Assembly: GCA_013815385.1 (NCBI GenBank)
Contig: JACDGL010000001.1
Span: forward strand, 1 to 64,000
Source of the DNA: Taibaiella sp.
GTDB taxonomy: Bacteria; Bacteroidota; Bacteroidia; Chitinophagales; Chitinophagaceae
Length of the DNA: 64,000 nt
Direction: 5' to 3'
Position 1 is the stretch's first letter; each line of letters begins with the position of its first letter. The notes below the pieces were generated by a model that saw nothing but the letters and a program-made list of their open reading frames with translations, made no database searches and was not told the origin of the DNA. Of this stretch, positions 62,840-64,000 are shown one piece after another. The position numbers were made by a program, and so were the translations under genes.

Positions 62840-63805
62840 TTATTTCTCCCGTTGCAATAAGTAGGCTGCAAGCTCATGCAGGTGCTGCTTGCGCGTTGCA
62901 GTAGCGGCTACTTCTTCAAGGCAATCAAATGCCCGTTGTGAATATTCCGCTACGGCATCGCGGCAGGCTATATCAGCACCGGTACTTGTATATAAATCAA
63001 GAATGGCAGGTATCTTATATTCACCCTCATTATCCATCCAGCTACTTATTTCTTTTTGCTGTTGGTCAGTAGCATTCTCAATGGCCTTTAGTAGCAAGTA
63101 GGTCTTCTTATTTGCTTTAATATCGCCGCCATTTTGTTTCCCCAGTTTATCAGTTGTTCCGTAGGCATCCAGATAATCGTCCTGTAGCTGAAAGGCTATG
63201 CCCATATTTTTGCCAAAGGAGTAAAGCCTCCCGGCATTACCTTCTGTAGCCCCACCCAGTAAGGCACCTATCTTTAAGCTGCATGCAAGTAGTACAGAGG
63301 TCTTAAGGCTTATCATATTGATGTACTCTGCTATAGTTACATCATTTCGCATTTCAAAATCCATATCCAGTTGCTGGCCTTCACAAACCTCAATAGCTGT
63401 TTTATTGAAAATGGGCAATATCCGGTGAAGGGAACTATTGACCTTCCCTAATTGTTCATAGGCATAGATACAGGTAATATCCCCGCATAGTATCCCTGCT
63501 GTAAGGCCGTACTTAGCATGGATGGTAGGGTGGCCACGGCGCAGGGGCGCCTTATCCATTATATCATCATGTATCAGGGTGAAATTGTGGAACAGTTCTA
63601 TAGCAGCTGCAGCATGCCATGCATCTTCGCCGGCCTCCGCAAACAATTCGTTGCCCATTACACATAATGCCGGACGGATCCGTTTGCCGCCTAACGTTAA
63701 TAAATAGCTACACGGCGCATATAAATTTTCAGGTTGAGCAGGAAAAAGCGGAGAATTAATAAAGCGTTCCTCAAATTGCTGTGCGAGCTGACTAAAAGAA
63801 TGCAT
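62840..63805 (-). CDS. Polyprenyl synthetase (short-chain trans-prenyltransferase)
   Basis: 321 residues. First aspartate-rich motif LIHDDIMD (DDxxD), second FQLQDDYLD, with the GGKRIRPALCVMGNE block ahead of them. It condenses IPP with allylic diphosphates to farnesyl or geranylgeranyl diphosphate; the residues upstream of the first motif, which set chain length, suggest a short product, but this is not decisive. rnr lies 2 nt upstream on the same strand. Confidence 0.93.
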   Translation of the reverse strand: MHSFSQLAQQFEERFINSPLFPAQPENLYAPCSYLLTLGGKRIRPALCVMGNELFAEAGEDAWHAAAAIELFHNFTLIHDDIMDKAPLRRGHPTIHAKYGLTAGILCGDITCIYAYEQLGKVNSSLHRILPIFNKTAIEVCEGQQLDMDFEMRNDVTIAEYINMISLKTSVLLACSLKIGALLGGATEGNAGRLYSFGKNMGIAFQLQDDYLDAYGTTDKLGKQNGGDIKANKKTYLLLKAIENATDQQQKEISSWMDNEGEYKIPAILDLYTSTGADIACRDAVAEYSQRAFDCLEEVAATATRKQHLHELAAYLLQREK

Positions 63806-63807
63806 AT

Positions 63808-64000
63808 TTACTTTCTGCGTTTTTGTGTTGTAGAACGTTTTTGCTTTTCCTGCCTTGGAGCCTGCGATGGACCTTGCCTACGCGCTATCTTTTGCACCGG
63901 CAGGTCTAATACAGTATAGTCGATCTGCCTTTTCTCCAGATTGGCAGCTACTACCCGTACTTTAATATTATCCCCCATCCTAAAGCGGATGCCGGTACCG
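63808..64000 (-). CDS. rnr: Ribonuclease R, C-terminal end (partial)
   Basis: Only the last 64 codons are in the window; the gene continues beyond position 64000. The visible part reads GTGIRFRMGDNIKVRVVAAN and LEKRQIDYTVLDLPVQ, the end of an S1 domain in RNase R, followed by a basic tail of Gln, Arg and Lys. RNase R degrades structured RNA 3' to 5'. It overlaps no neighbour and is 2 nt ahead of the polyprenyl synthase gene. Confidence 0.85.
   Translation of the reverse strand, partial: GTGIRFRMGDNIKVRVVAANLEKRQIDYTVLDLPVQKIARRQGPSQAPRQEKQKRSTTQKRRK

Noticed and set aside
1-64000. Prophage, transposon or integrated element
   Set aside because: No integrase, transposase, terminal repeats or attachment site duplications were seen around the tRNA or elsewhere.

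Overview
The window is a chromosomal stretch of a Bacteroidota bacterium, most like the Chitinophagales/Chitinophagaceae. Signs seen in the sequence are several type IX secretion (T9SS) C-terminal sorting domains, a PorT homologue, the phylum promoter (TTG, about 17-23 nt, TAnnTTTG) in front of many genes, a BtuG/BtuH-type vitamin B12 locus, DUF4295 beside rpmG/rpmB, BshA for bacillithiol, and families largely found in this phylum (DUF4249, DUF4382, DUF4465, DUF4468). Genes are densely packed. I see no integrase, transposase, phage gene, rRNA operon or CRISPR array, so this is mostly core genome with a few accessory patches.

Layout. 302-766: small lipoprotein with its own promoter and terminator. 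855-6180 (minus): a cobalamin-riboswitch operon encoding a DUF4465 (BtuH-like) protein, a second T9SS surface protein, a BtuG-like beta-propeller lipoprotein and a TonB-dependent receptor. 6200-10868: RlmB, a secreted M43 metalloprotease, an OstA/LptA-like protein and a patatin. 10944-11637: DUF4295, L33 and L28. 11789-15715: CHASE3 membrane protein, amino-acid permease, AhpD-like protein, BshA. 15876-22257: M28 peptidase, lone DppC-like permease, HutI, EF-P, AccB, AccC. 22331-24321: RfbB and RfbA. 24374-29315: DUF445, homogentisate dioxygenase and HPPD (tyrosine degradation), L,D-transpeptidase, DUF4249 lipoprotein. 29411-31220: TrxB, tRNA-Met, a J-domain/KTSC protein. 31242-36343: accessory patch with a YXWGXW-repeat protein, DUF4382 lipoprotein, an ArsR-SRPBCC-DoxX-YdeI operon with a clear paired operator, a VOC protein, a decayed SRPBCC fragment and a LytTR response regulator. 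36438-41997: two T9SS secreted proteins, one very large and one broken by two frameshifts. 42161-45115: PyrR-PyrB, AccD, SmpB. 45226-50980: beta-barrel protein, saccharopine dehydrogenase family enzyme, thioesterase, PorT, peroxiredoxin, MenG/UbiE, EngB. 50983-56529: arginine decarboxylase, EamA transporter, exonuclease III, esterase, transglutaminase-like protein. 56530-59687: a 90-bp-period direct repeat, then a fused 2-oxoacid dehydrogenase E1 and a small secreted protein. 59785-64000: pseudo-receiver, alpha/beta hydrolase, DUF4468 protein, a secreted hypothetical protein, polyprenyl synthase and the C-terminus of RNase R.

Points that stand out: B12-capture proteins displayed through T9SS under one riboswitch; an EF-P whose modification-loop tip is Arg32 rather than the usual Lys; two matching palindromes around an arsR promoter; a tandem-domain surface protein with two single-base deletions; a PyrR gene whose leader looks too short for attenuation; and a tandem repeat in the leader region of the E1 gene. 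All family assignments come from reading motifs, without database searches.
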